Assembly: GCA_019307805.1 (NCBI GenBank)
Contig: JAFDIX010000300.1
Coordinates: 1-5,165, forward strand
DNA from: Deltaproteobacteria bacterium
GTDB taxonomy: Bacteria; Desulfobacterota; DSM-4660; Desulfatiglandales; HGW-15
Direction of reading: 5' to 3'
DNA length: 5,165 nucleotides
Under the pieces are notes generated by a model that made no database searches, was not told the DNA's origin, and saw only the letters and a program-made list of their open reading frames with translations. The translations under genes were made by a program, and so were the position numbers. Numbering within the stretch: position 1 is the first letter of the stretch; each line of letters opens with the position of its first letter. Shown piece after piece: positions 1-5,165 of the stretch.

Positions 1-1
1 G

Positions 2-940
2 GGTGCATTGGCCAAGACCAAGTGGGATATGCATCTTAACTATCCTGCTGGCAATTTCCACTCCAAGGGGGCCCAGCGTTTTGCAGATCGGGTCAAGGAA
101 GCCACTAACGGTGAGTTGAGGATATTGCTCCACGCGGGTTCTGCCCTGGGATTTAAAGGACCGGAACTGCTCCGTGCCGTGGCCGAGGGTCAGCTGGCCA
201 TCGCCGAGGTGCCTACGGGCATGGTAGAGGGCGATGCCCCCATTCTGGCCCTGACAGCCCAGCCTTTCATATCATCTAACGCTTTTGAGCAACGCCTTCT
301 TTACCAACTGGCCAAACCCACTTATGCCAAAGTGCTTAAGAAGTTTAACCAGTTCAGCCTCTACACCTCGGTGTGGCCTTTTTCAGGCATCTACACCCAG
401 CGCCTGATCCAATCGGAGGCCGATCTCAAGGGACTCAAGATGAGGGTCTATGACGGCACGGGTCTGGCCTTTGGCAAGGCGACCGGAATTGCCGCCAGGA
501 AAATGCCTTTTAGCGAGGTCTATCCCGCCATGAAGGCTGGATTACTTGACTCCATGTACACCTCCTCGGTATCCGGTGTTGATGCCAAAGCATGGGAAGT
601 GCTTAAATATTTCACCTCCATTAACATAGTCGGCCCTGTAAATATGGTTAACGTAAACATAGCCGCGTGGAATAAGCTCCCCAAAGGTATACAGGAGAAG
701 GTTATGGAAATTGCCGTCGAGATGGAAGATGAGATGTGGAATGTGGCTGGCGATATGGATCGAAAGAGCAGGGCCATCCTTATCGAGAAGGGCATGGCCG
801 TTATGCCTGTGGACAAAAAATTTCGCGCCCAATTGGATGCTATCGGCATGAAACTAAGGTCTGCATGGGCAAAAAAGGCTGGCGCCGATGCCACGAAGAT
901 ACTTGATCAGTATGACAAAATCACCGGCCGTTCACAGTAG
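2..940 (+). CDS. dctP: TRAP transporter substrate-binding protein, DctP family (5' partial)
   Basis: This is the extracytoplasmic solute receptor of a tripartite ATP-independent periplasmic (TRAP) transporter; it binds the substrate in the periplasm and hands it to the DctQM membrane pair. The frame is open to the left edge. The first residues read GALA-KTKW, which looks like the end of a signal peptide with an ALA cleavage site just before K (base 14), so the true start lies upstream and the TTG at base 8 is not the start. The mature part is 308 residues, normal for the family. The motif DLKGLKMRVYDG places the conserved substrate-carboxylate-binding arginine at bases 443-445. It is followed by the family-typical MPFSEVYPAMKAGLLDSMYTS segment and a WNKLPKGIQEKV helix. 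TRAP receptors usually bind organic acids through this arginine, so a carboxylated solute is likely, but the sequence does not identify which. The gene is followed by dctQ and dctM. The family call is firm; the substrate is unknown. Confidence 0.95.
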   Translation, partial: GALAKTKWDMHLNYPAGNFHSKGAQRFADRVKEATNGELRILLHAGSALGFKGPELLRAVAEGQLAIAEVPTGMVEGDAPILALTAQPFISSNAFEQRLLYQLAKPTYAKVLKKFNQFSLYTSVWPFSGIYTQRLIQSEADLKGLKMRVYDGTGLAFGKATGIAARKMPFSEVYPAMKAGLLDSMYTSSVSGVDAKAWEVLKYFTSINIVGPVNMVNVNIAAWNKLPKGIQEKVMEIAVEMEDEMWNVAGDMDRKSRAILIEKGMAVMPVDKKFRAQLDAIGMKLRSAWAKKAGADATKILDQYDKITGRSQ

Positions 941-964
941 GCTGGTGAGTAGGTCCCATTTCTG

Positions 965-1041
965 AAAACCCCCCTAACCCCCTTTAAGAAAGGAGGGAAT
1001 AAGTTTCCTCCCTTTTGCAAAGGGGGATCAAGGGGGATTTT
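965..1041. repeat. Long imperfect palindrome, dispersed-repeat (REP/MITE-like) candidate
   Basis: A 77-base inverted repeat fills the first half of the dctP-dctQ spacer. The left arm has AAAA (965-968), a C run (969-974) and CCCCCTTT (978-985). The right arm answers with AAAGGGGG (1019-1026), GGGGG (1032-1036) and TTTT (1038-1041). CCCCCTTT/AAAGGGGG pairs perfectly over 8 bases; an internal loop separates it from the outer C/G runs. Inside, GGAGG (992-996) can pair with CCTCC (1007-1011), leaving an A/T-rich loop. The design, two C runs split by a short A/T stretch and then mirrored, matches a type of short non-coding repeat I recall as frequent between genes in Desulfobacterota and other uncultured bacteria. 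In RNA it would form a strong stem behind dctP and could protect its 3' end. The palindrome is seen directly; its dispersed nature is inferred. Confidence 0.75.
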
Positions 1042-1047
1042 AACGAA

Positions 1048-1088
1048 AAAGCAGGCCCTAAGGGCCTGTATGCTTTACTTTCATTTTT
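1048..1088 (+). terminator. Hairpin with T-rich tail, possible partial terminator between dctP and dctQ
   Basis: CAGGCCCT (1052-1059) and AGGGCCTG (1061-1068) form a perfect 8-base stem around a single A. The stem can be extended by AAAG (1048-1051) with CTTT (1073-1076) across a 4-base bulge, or re-paired as AAAGCA/TGCTTT outside GGCCCT/AGGGCC. A T-rich tail with a TTTTT run (1084-1088) follows. It resembles an intrinsic terminator, but the T run is displaced from the stem, so leaky termination or attenuation is more plausible than a full stop. Its place would give more receptor than membrane subunits, as TRAP systems need. Structure is seen; function is inferred. Confidence 0.5.
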
Positions 1089-1103
1089 GCTGTGTCGATT
1101 AAG

Positions 1104-1607
1104 ATGAACAAATTTGTAGGATGGTTGGACAATTTGAGTGGCTGGATGGCCGGAGTCTCGGCTGTTATCCTTGGGTTGATGGCCATTTTGATCCTGGTTG
1201 AGATTGCTATCTGGAATGCGTTTGAGGCCACCACTCTCATTGCCGATGAGTACTCGGCCTACGGCCTTGCTGCCATCATTTTTCTCGGCGCGGGATACTG
1301 CCTCAGGGAGAAGGGCCACATAAGAATCACCATTATTTTAGGATTTCTCCCTTCAAAGATAGCGCGCATTATTACATTCGTAGCAACAGCCGTGACTACC
1401 ATGTTCATGGGCTATCTGTGGTGGTATCTGTATAAGATGATGCGCTCAGCCTTCCGCTACGGTTCCACCTCGGGTACGCTGACCGAGACGCCTATCTGGA
1501 TTCCCCAGTTGATCATGCTTATAGGTGCGGCTGTCTTTTTATTTCAGCTTTTTGCCACCACTGTCAAAACATTCCAGGCCATAAGTACTGGGGAGGAAAT
1601 AGTCTAA
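1104..1607 (+). CDS. dctQ: TRAP transporter small permease, DctQ family
   Basis: This is the small integral membrane subunit of the TRAP transporter, which scaffolds the large DctM subunit in the inner membrane. From the ATG the protein is 167 residues, typical for DctQ, with four hydrophobic segments at roughly 9-35, 50-68, 80-105 and 128-152. The loop DEYSAYGLAAIIFLGAGYC followed by LREKGHIRI is the recognisable DctQ signature. A GTG at 1092 in the same frame would add four residues (MSIK). I prefer ATG 1104 because MNKFVGWLDNLSGWMAG is a normal DctQ N-terminus; neither start has a good Shine-Dalgarno. The absence of one, together with the hairpins upstream, suggests modest translation. The stop overlaps the dctM start by one base (TAATG), a sign of translational coupling. 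The family call is firm; the start is less certain. Confidence 0.9.
   Translation: MNKFVGWLDNLSGWMAGVSAVILGLMAILILVEIAIWNAFEATTLIADEYSAYGLAAIIFLGAGYCLREKGHIRITIILGFLPSKIARIITFVATAVTTMFMGYLWWYLYKMMRSAFRYGSTSGTLTETPIWIPQLIMLIGAAVFLFQLFATTVKTFQAISTGEEIV
1590..1598 (+). promoter_or_regulatory. Ribosome binding site for dctM inside dctQ
   Basis: A purine-rich GGGGAGGAA lies in the last codons of dctQ, with its GGAGG core 10 bases before the ATG at 1607. With the TAATG stop/start overlap it fixes the dctM start and supports coupled translation of the two membrane subunits. Confidence 0.75.
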
Positions 1608-2917
1608 TGGAACCGAGCATGGGACTCATGGCCTTAGTGGTATTCGGAGTCCTTTTCCTGGCCCTTGCCTCTGGCATATGGGTGGGATTTTCCCTGTTCA
1701 TTGTCGGTTTTGTTGGTATGATTTTCTTTGGCACATTGCCGGCCGGGAACAACATGGCCTCATCGGTCTGGGCAACGGTTGAAAAGTGGGAATACGTTGC
1801 TTTACCCCTATTTATTCTCATGGGGGAAATACTGTTTAGATCGGGGATCTCTGAGCGGCTTTTCAAGGCCCTGGTACCCTGGCTTTACCGCCTGCCCGGC
1901 GGATTGTTATTGATGAATATTGTTGCGTGCACGCTTTTTGCTGCTGTTTCAGGTTCAAGCGCCGCAACAACTGCTACGGTGGGCCGCATCACCCTTGCCG
2001 AGTTTGAGAAGCTGGGCTATGACCGCCGCCTGGCCATGGGATCCCTTGCCGGGGCCGGCACCCTGGGGTTCCTTATCCCGCCTTCGTTGATCATGATCGT
2101 TTACGCTATCCTGGCCGAGGTATCCATTGGCAAGATGTTTGCGGCCGGAATCCTGCCAGGTCTTCTCCTTGCGGGAATTTATTCCAGCTACATCATTTAC
2201 CGCGGCATACGCAACCCCGAAATTGCACCCCGCACCCAGGAAAGCTACTCCTGGACAGATCGTTTGGTGGCCCTCAAAGATCTGGCACCGACTTTGGCTC
2301 TCATCCTTATGGTACTGGGGAGCATCTACGCTGGCATTGCCACCCCTACTGAGGCGGCAGCACTGGGAGCCTTTGGCGCGGCGCTATTCGCTTTTCTAAA
2401 CCGACGGCTAAACCTGAAAATCATGTTTGATTGCCTTATAAACGCAGTCAAGACCAATGCCATGATCATGATGATAGTAGTGGGGGCCGGCTTCCTGTCA
2501 AGGGTGATGGGTTTTTTGGGTATCCCTGCAGCTATTACCCAGGCCATCACAGAGATGGACCTTTCACCTTATACCCTCATGATCATTCTTGGTGCATTCT
2601 ATCTGGTACTGGGCTGCCTGCTTGATGGATTTTCCATCGTGGTTATGACCCTGCCCATTGCGCTTCCAATGGTCACTCAAGCCGGCTTTGACCCCATCTG
2701 GTTCGGTATTTACCTCATATTGATGGTGGAGGTGAGCCAGATCACACCGCCCGTTGGCTTTAATCTGTTCGTAATACAGGGTCTTACCCGGGAACCAATA
2801 ATGAATATAGCGAGATACGCACTCCCCTTCTTCTTCCTGATGCTGCTTACCACGGCTATATTGGTCGTGTTTCCGGAGATTGCCCTGTTATTGCCCCGGC
2901 TTATGATCGGTAAATAG
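1607..2917 (+). CDS. dctM: TRAP transporter large permease, DctM family
   Basis: This is the large transport subunit of the TRAP system, the elevator-type membrane protein that moves substrate with sodium or proton gradients. At 436 residues it has normal full length. It shows the family's internal two-fold repeat: AVSGSSAATTATVG (113-126) and GTLGFLIPPS (151-160) in the first half, GIATPTEAAALG (243-254), GCLLDGFSIVVMTLP (336-350) and EVSQITPPVGFN (375-386) in the second. The conserved PLFILMGEILFRSGISERLF helix-loop is at 67-86. Hydrophobic segments run through nearly the whole protein. The ATG overlaps the dctQ stop and has a GGAGG site 10 bases upstream, so the start is well supported. 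The next gene begins 12 bases after the stop, so the transporter is cotranscribed with the hydrolase that follows. Nothing looks damaged. Confidence 0.96.
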   Translation: MEPSMGLMALVVFGVLFLALASGIWVGFSLFIVGFVGMIFFGTLPAGNNMASSVWATVEKWEYVALPLFILMGEILFRSGISERLFKALVPWLYRLPGGLLLMNIVACTLFAAVSGSSAATTATVGRITLAEFEKLGYDRRLAMGSLAGAGTLGFLIPPSLIMIVYAILAEVSIGKMFAAGILPGLLLAGIYSSYIIYRGIRNPEIAPRTQESYSWTDRLVALKDLAPTLALILMVLGSIYAGIATPTEAAALGAFGAALFAFLNRRLNLKIMFDCLINAVKTNAMIMMIVVGAGFLSRVMGFLGIPAAITQAITEMDLSPYTLMIILGAFYLVLGCLLDGFSIVVMTLPIALPMVTQAGFDPIWFGIYLILMVEVSQITPPVGFNLFVIQGLTREPIMNIARYALPFFFLMLLTTAILVVFPEIALLLPRLMIGK

Positions 2918-2921
2918 GAGG
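2916..2921 (+). promoter_or_regulatory. Ribosome binding site deciding a GTG start
   Basis: A perfect AGGAGG overlaps the last two bases of the dctM stop codon (TAG, 2915-2917) and lies 8 bases before GTG 2930. This spacing favours the GTG over the in-frame ATG at 2939 and shows tight operon packing. Confidence 0.85.
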
Positions 2922-2929
2922 ATGTCCTA

Positions 2930-3700
2930 GTGTCAAGCATGTGGCTTCAGGAAAAATCATCGCAGGATGTGGGGGACTACCTCAAATCGGACGATCGCAT
3001 CATAATACCGGTGGGCAGCACCGAGCAGCATGGCTCCTTTGCCCCATTGGGTACAGACACCTATGTTGCTGCCACACTGGCAGAAGAAGCGAGTGCCAGG
3101 GCTGGAGTACTTACATCGCCGCCATTGTGGTTCGGATGGAGCCCACACCACCTGGTCCGGCCTGGCACCATAAGTATTCGAGCCGAGGTGCTTATAGAGG
3201 TTCTTTCTGATGTCATCAAATCGTTGGCAGATCACGGCTTCAGGAAATTTGTGATTATTAACGGCCACCGTATCGTAAACATCTCCTGGATGCAGATCGC
3301 TGCCGAACGGGCCCAGCGTGAGCTGAAGGTAAAGGTAGTAATTTTCGACCCTGCTTACATGTCAAAAGAAATTGTGAAAGAATTGGGGTTTGGACCTATA
3401 GGCCATGCCGAGGAGATTGAAATTTCACACATGCTTTACCGCTATCCTGATCTGGTAGATATCAAAAAAGCCAGAGACAATCCCCATAAGGCCAGGCACC
3501 TGTACCACCTGGACCCCCATGATCCCCGCGACACCCTGTGCTACATCCCTGCCACCAGGGAGGATTTAAACGAAATCTACAAGAAAACCGGCGATACAGT
3601 GGGCGGAACCCCCACCGAATCATCGGCAGAGAAGGGTAAAAAATATCATGACCACCTGGTGGGAAGGCTCGTTGAGGTATTGGATCAATTAAAGGAATAG
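2930..3700 (+). CDS. Creatininase-family metal-dependent amidohydrolase
   Basis: The protein is 256 residues, a normal length for the creatininase family, which hydrolyses C-N bonds of cyclic or linear amides (creatinine, formamidopyrimidine intermediates, mycofactocin-type peptides). The N-terminal metal motif is clear: PVGSTEQHG with E32 and H34, then PLGTD with D43. WFGWSPHHLVRPGTISIR (67-84) fits the family's substrate-side loop, and VIINGH (108-113) gives the expected metal histidine H113. GHAEEIEIS (158-166) corresponds to the usual HAGE box, with E162 as the likely ligand. Two departures stand out: NGH is followed by RIVN instead of GGN, and HAGE reads HAEE. All core ligands remain, so it should be active, but this is a subfamily and the substrate cannot be named. 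It has no signal peptide, so it is cytoplasmic. Its place directly behind dctM suggests that it acts on the imported compound. The start is GTG, set by the AGGAGG upstream. Confidence 0.9.
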   Translation: MSSMWLQEKSSQDVGDYLKSDDRIIIPVGSTEQHGSFAPLGTDTYVAATLAEEASARAGVLTSPPLWFGWSPHHLVRPGTISIRAEVLIEVLSDVIKSLADHGFRKFVIINGHRIVNISWMQIAAERAQRELKVKVVIFDPAYMSKEIVKELGFGPIGHAEEIEISHMLYRYPDLVDIKKARDNPHKARHLYHLDPHDPRDTLCYIPATREDLNEIYKKTGDTVGGTPTESSAEKGKKYHDHLVGRLVEVLDQLKE

Positions 3701-3710
3701 GGTGTATAAT
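3680..3710 (+). promoter_or_regulatory. Candidate sigma-70 promoter ahead of the biotin genes
   Basis: An exact TATAAT (3705-3710) lies just after the creatininase stop and 41 bases before the TTG of the accB-like gene. The best -35 match is TTGGAT (3680-3685), only TTG of which fits consensus, at a long 19-base spacing. If real, it would let accB-accC be transcribed apart from the transporter operon. The -10 is good and the -35 poor, so this is a candidate only. Confidence 0.35.
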
Positions 3711-3736
3711 ACAAGGCAACATGAGTAAACTGTAGG

Positions 3737-3742
3737 AAGGAG
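3737..3742 (+). promoter_or_regulatory. Ribosome binding site deciding a TTG start
   Basis: AAGGAG ends 8 bases before TTG 3751. It is the strongest translation signal in the window and supports the TTG start over the first in-frame ATG at 3769, which would be 26 bases away and cut six residues from the protein. Confidence 0.8.
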
Positions 3743-3750
3743 ATATCTAC

Positions 3751-4002
3751 TTGGATGCAAAAACTTACATGATTACCTCACCCTTGATGGGCACCTTCTA
3801 TCGTTCTCCCAGTCCTGAAGCGAGTCCCTGTGTGGAGGTCGGACAGAAGATAAATACCTCAGATGTGGTATGCGTGATTGAGTCGATGAAGATTTTTACT
3901 GAACTGAGAGCCAATCAGGCCGGGACCGTAAAGCGGATACTTGTAGAAGATGAAGGTCTTGTCATGAAAAACCAGGAGCTGATCGAGATTGAAATTGGAT
4001 AA
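3751..4002 (+). CDS. accB: Short biotin carboxyl carrier protein, AccB type
   Basis: This 83-residue protein is essentially a lone biotinyl domain; the biotin on its lysine is carboxylated by biotin carboxylase and carries CO2 to a carboxyltransferase. The attachment motif is ESMKIF with the biotinylated lysine at K47; the common form is EAMKM. SPLMGTFYRSPSPEASPCVEVGQKI (10-34) contains the 'thumb' insertion seen in acetyl-CoA carboxylase BCCP (TFYR.P.P) and missing from most other biotin domains. Typical AccB proteins are about 150 residues with a variable N-terminal part and a Pro/Ala-rich linker; both are absent here. The TTG start is chosen because AAGGAG sits 8 bases before it. The accC-like gene follows after 134 bases. 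It could serve acetyl-CoA carboxylase, but a dedicated partner for a 5-oxoprolinase-like or other carboxylase complex is equally possible. No carboxyltransferase is visible. Confidence 0.9.
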   Translation: MDAKTYMITSPLMGTFYRSPSPEASPCVEVGQKINTSDVVCVIESMKIFTELRANQAGTVKRILVEDEGLVMKNQELIEIEIG

Positions 4003-4136
4003 AGACGGCTTCTGGACCATCCGTTCGCAAACCCTACAACAGAATTGCTTCGGTCATCCGGTGAAGCCGGAACTGCTTTATGTGAAGATCCAGAAGATAC
4101 CAATTTTCAGTATACAAGAAGGGTAAGCATTATTGC
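4003..4136. other. Spacer between accB-like and accC-like genes, no supported gene
   Basis: This 134-base stretch has no convincing gene. One frame stays open from TTG 3995, overlapping the end of accB, to TAA 4124-4126 (43 residues, starting LDKDGFWTIRSQ), but it lacks a well-placed Shine-Dalgarno and resembles nothing I know. The accB frame also stays open past its stop until 4153. A purine stretch, AAGAAGGG (4116-4123), ends 13 bases before ATG 4137 and is the only, rather distant, ribosome-binding candidate for accC. I see no terminator or promoter that I can support. Confidence 0.5.
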
Positions 4137-5165
4137 ATGTTTAAAAAAATTCTGATTGCCAATCGCGGCGAAATCGCCTTGAGAATTATCCGTGCCTGTA
4201 AAGAAATGAACATCGGGACTGTTGCGGTTTTTTCCGATGCGGATGAGGAATCACTTCACGTTAAATATGCTGATGAGGCAATCAATATCGGCCCTCCACT
4301 CAGCCGGAAAAGCTACCTAAATAAGGACAATATTATCCAGGCGGCCAAAAGCACTGGCGCTGAAGCCATCCATCCCGGTTACGGGTTTTTGTCCGAAAGC
4401 GATTCCTTCGCAGGGGCCTGTGCTGATAACGACATCATATTCATCGGACCGCCAAAAAATGCCCTTGCCATAGCGGGGAATAAGTCCAACGCCCGTAAGG
4501 TGCTGACCAAATTGGGGATTCCAGTGATACCTGGAAGCGACGACCTTGTTTCATCTCCGGAAGAGGCGGCTACAATTGCCAAAAAGGTAGGCTATCCTGT
4601 AATCATCAAGGCCTCAGGAGGAGGCGGTGGCAGGGGCATGCGCATCGCGCACAACGCAAAAGACCTGACTGAAGTCTTTTCAATTGCCTCCGGAGAGGCA
4701 GGCGCGACCTTTGGCAATCCGGATATCTATATTGAAAAGTATATTGTTAAGCCCAGGCACATCGAGATACAGATCCTTGGAGATTCCTTGGAGATCAATA
4801 CGGCAACTATGTTTATCTCGGAGAACGGGAGTGTAGTATCCAGAAAAGATATCAGAAACTGATAGAAGAATCCCCATCTCCCTGTGTAGACAAAGACCTG
4901 CGCGAAAAAATGGGAACTGCGGCCATTGATGTGGCCCGGGCCATCGGCTATTCAAATGCAGGAACCATGGAATTTCTGCTGGACCGCAATCGAAATTATT
5001 ATTTCATGGAAGTCAATGCCAGGTTGCAGGTAGAACACCCGGTCACTGAATTGGTTACCGGCATCGATCTTGTTTGGCAACAGATCCGGATCGCTGCTGG
5101 AGAAAAATTGCCATTCACGCAAAAGAATATTACACAGAGGGGCTGGGCCATCGAATGTCGAATCA
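4137..5165 (+). pseudogene. accC: Biotin carboxylase (AccC type), frameshifted by an 11-base duplication, 3' partial
   Basis: Biotin carboxylase uses ATP and bicarbonate to carboxylate the biotin on AccB. The frame from ATG 4137 gives 216 good residues: FKKILIANRGEIALRIIRA, HPGYGFLSE (79-87), K116, K158 and the glycine-rich ATP-grasp loop (160-168), and H208. It then passes through 25 unrelated residues to a TGA at 4860-4862. The true frame resumes at 4796 and stays open to the edge: GERECSIQKRYQK (225-237), FMEVNARLQVEHPVTE (286-301, with N290, R292, Q294, E296 as in E. coli AccC) and IECRI with R338. The break sits exactly at a perfect tandem duplication of 11 bases. The 241-residue product would lack the catalytic Glu/Asn/Arg set and be inactive. 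In the rejoined protein E. coli H236 is Tyr (Y235) and the GDK around K116 is GNK. About 110 C-terminal residues lie beyond the window. A recent mutation, a reversible switch or an assembly error are all possible. Confidence 0.9.
4774..4795 (+). repeat. accC: Perfect 11-base tandem duplication inside accC
   Basis: TCCTTGGAGAT occurs at 4774-4784 and again immediately at 4785-4795, with no mismatch and with different flanking bases (A before, C after), so the repeat is exactly two units. Eleven extra bases shift the frame. Deleting either copy gives ILGDQYGNYVYLGEREC, which is what the biotin carboxylase family has here. It is therefore the lesion that breaks the gene. Confidence 0.97.

Noticed and set aside
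8..10. TTG at base 8 as the dctP start
   Set aside because: The frame continues to the left edge, and GALA-KTKW looks like a signal-peptide cleavage site, so the start is outside the window.
520..894. Long minus-strand open frames opposite dctP
   Set aside because: They mirror a well-conserved DctP protein, have no family resemblance and no start signals.
2127..2399. Open frame inside dctM in another plus-strand frame
   Set aside because: It lies wholly within conserved DctM motifs and its translation is not protein-like.
3721..3735. Four-codon ATG...TAG mini frame (MSKL) before accB
   Set aside because: It is too short to support as a leader peptide, and its stop runs into the accB Shine-Dalgarno only by chance as far as I can see.
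4143..4149. Run of seven A right after the accC start, possible slippage or programmed frameshift site
   Set aside because: The frame through it already matches the family N-terminus (MFKKILIANRGE); AAAAAAA is common in Lys-Lys codons.
4910..5165. Internal ATG 4910 as a start for a separate C-terminal biotin carboxylase subunit
   Set aside because: There is no Shine-Dalgarno before it, and conserved residues of the same domain lie upstream of it, so this is the rest of a broken gene and not a split-gene design.
1..5165. tRNA, rRNA, CRISPR arrays, transposases, phage or defence genes
   Set aside because: None seen on either strand; apart from the palindrome and the 11-base duplication there is no repeat structure.

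Overview
The window holds six genes, all on the + strand, in a tight catabolic or uptake arrangement. In order they are a TRAP-transporter substrate-binding protein (DctP family, 5' end outside the window), the small (DctQ) and large (DctM) TRAP membrane subunits, a creatininase-family metal-dependent amidohydrolase, a short stand-alone biotin carboxyl carrier protein (AccB type), and a biotin carboxylase (AccC type). The last gene is broken by a frameshift and also runs off the right edge.

The window suggests a bacterium. The evidence is Shine-Dalgarno sites of AGGAGG/AAGGAG type, use of GTG and TTG starts, a periplasmic binding protein with a signal-peptide remnant, and a TRAP system. Base composition is roughly balanced. 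The dctP-dctQ spacer carries a CCCCC...CCCCCTTT / AAAGGGGG...GGGGG palindrome of a kind I associate with dispersed repeats in Desulfobacterota and related uncultured lineages. That taxonomic hint is weak.

Layout: 2-940 dctP; 941-1103 a spacer with the 77-base palindrome and a second compact GC-rich hairpin with a T-rich tail; 1104-1607 dctQ, overlapping dctM (1607-2917) by one base; 2930-3700 creatininase family, with its Shine-Dalgarno overlapping the dctM stop; 3701-3750 a short spacer with an exact TATAAT box; 3751-4002 accB-like; 4003-4136 a spacer with no convincing gene; 4137-5165 accC-like, disrupted.

The genes read as a uptake-and-hydrolysis module: TRAP import of a small (probably carboxylated or amide-bearing) solute, C-N hydrolysis by the creatininase homologue, and a biotin-dependent step. 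No carboxyltransferase lies in the window. AccB/AccC pairs of this kind are, to my recollection, often next to 5-oxoprolinase-like pxpA/pxpB/pxpC genes, so the partner may lie downstream.

The most striking observation is that the accC frameshift is caused by a perfect 11-base tandem duplication (4774-4784 and 4785-4795). Removing one copy restores an unbroken biotin carboxylase frame to the window edge with all visible catalytic residues in place except a His-to-Tyr change. I see no clearly new kind of system here.
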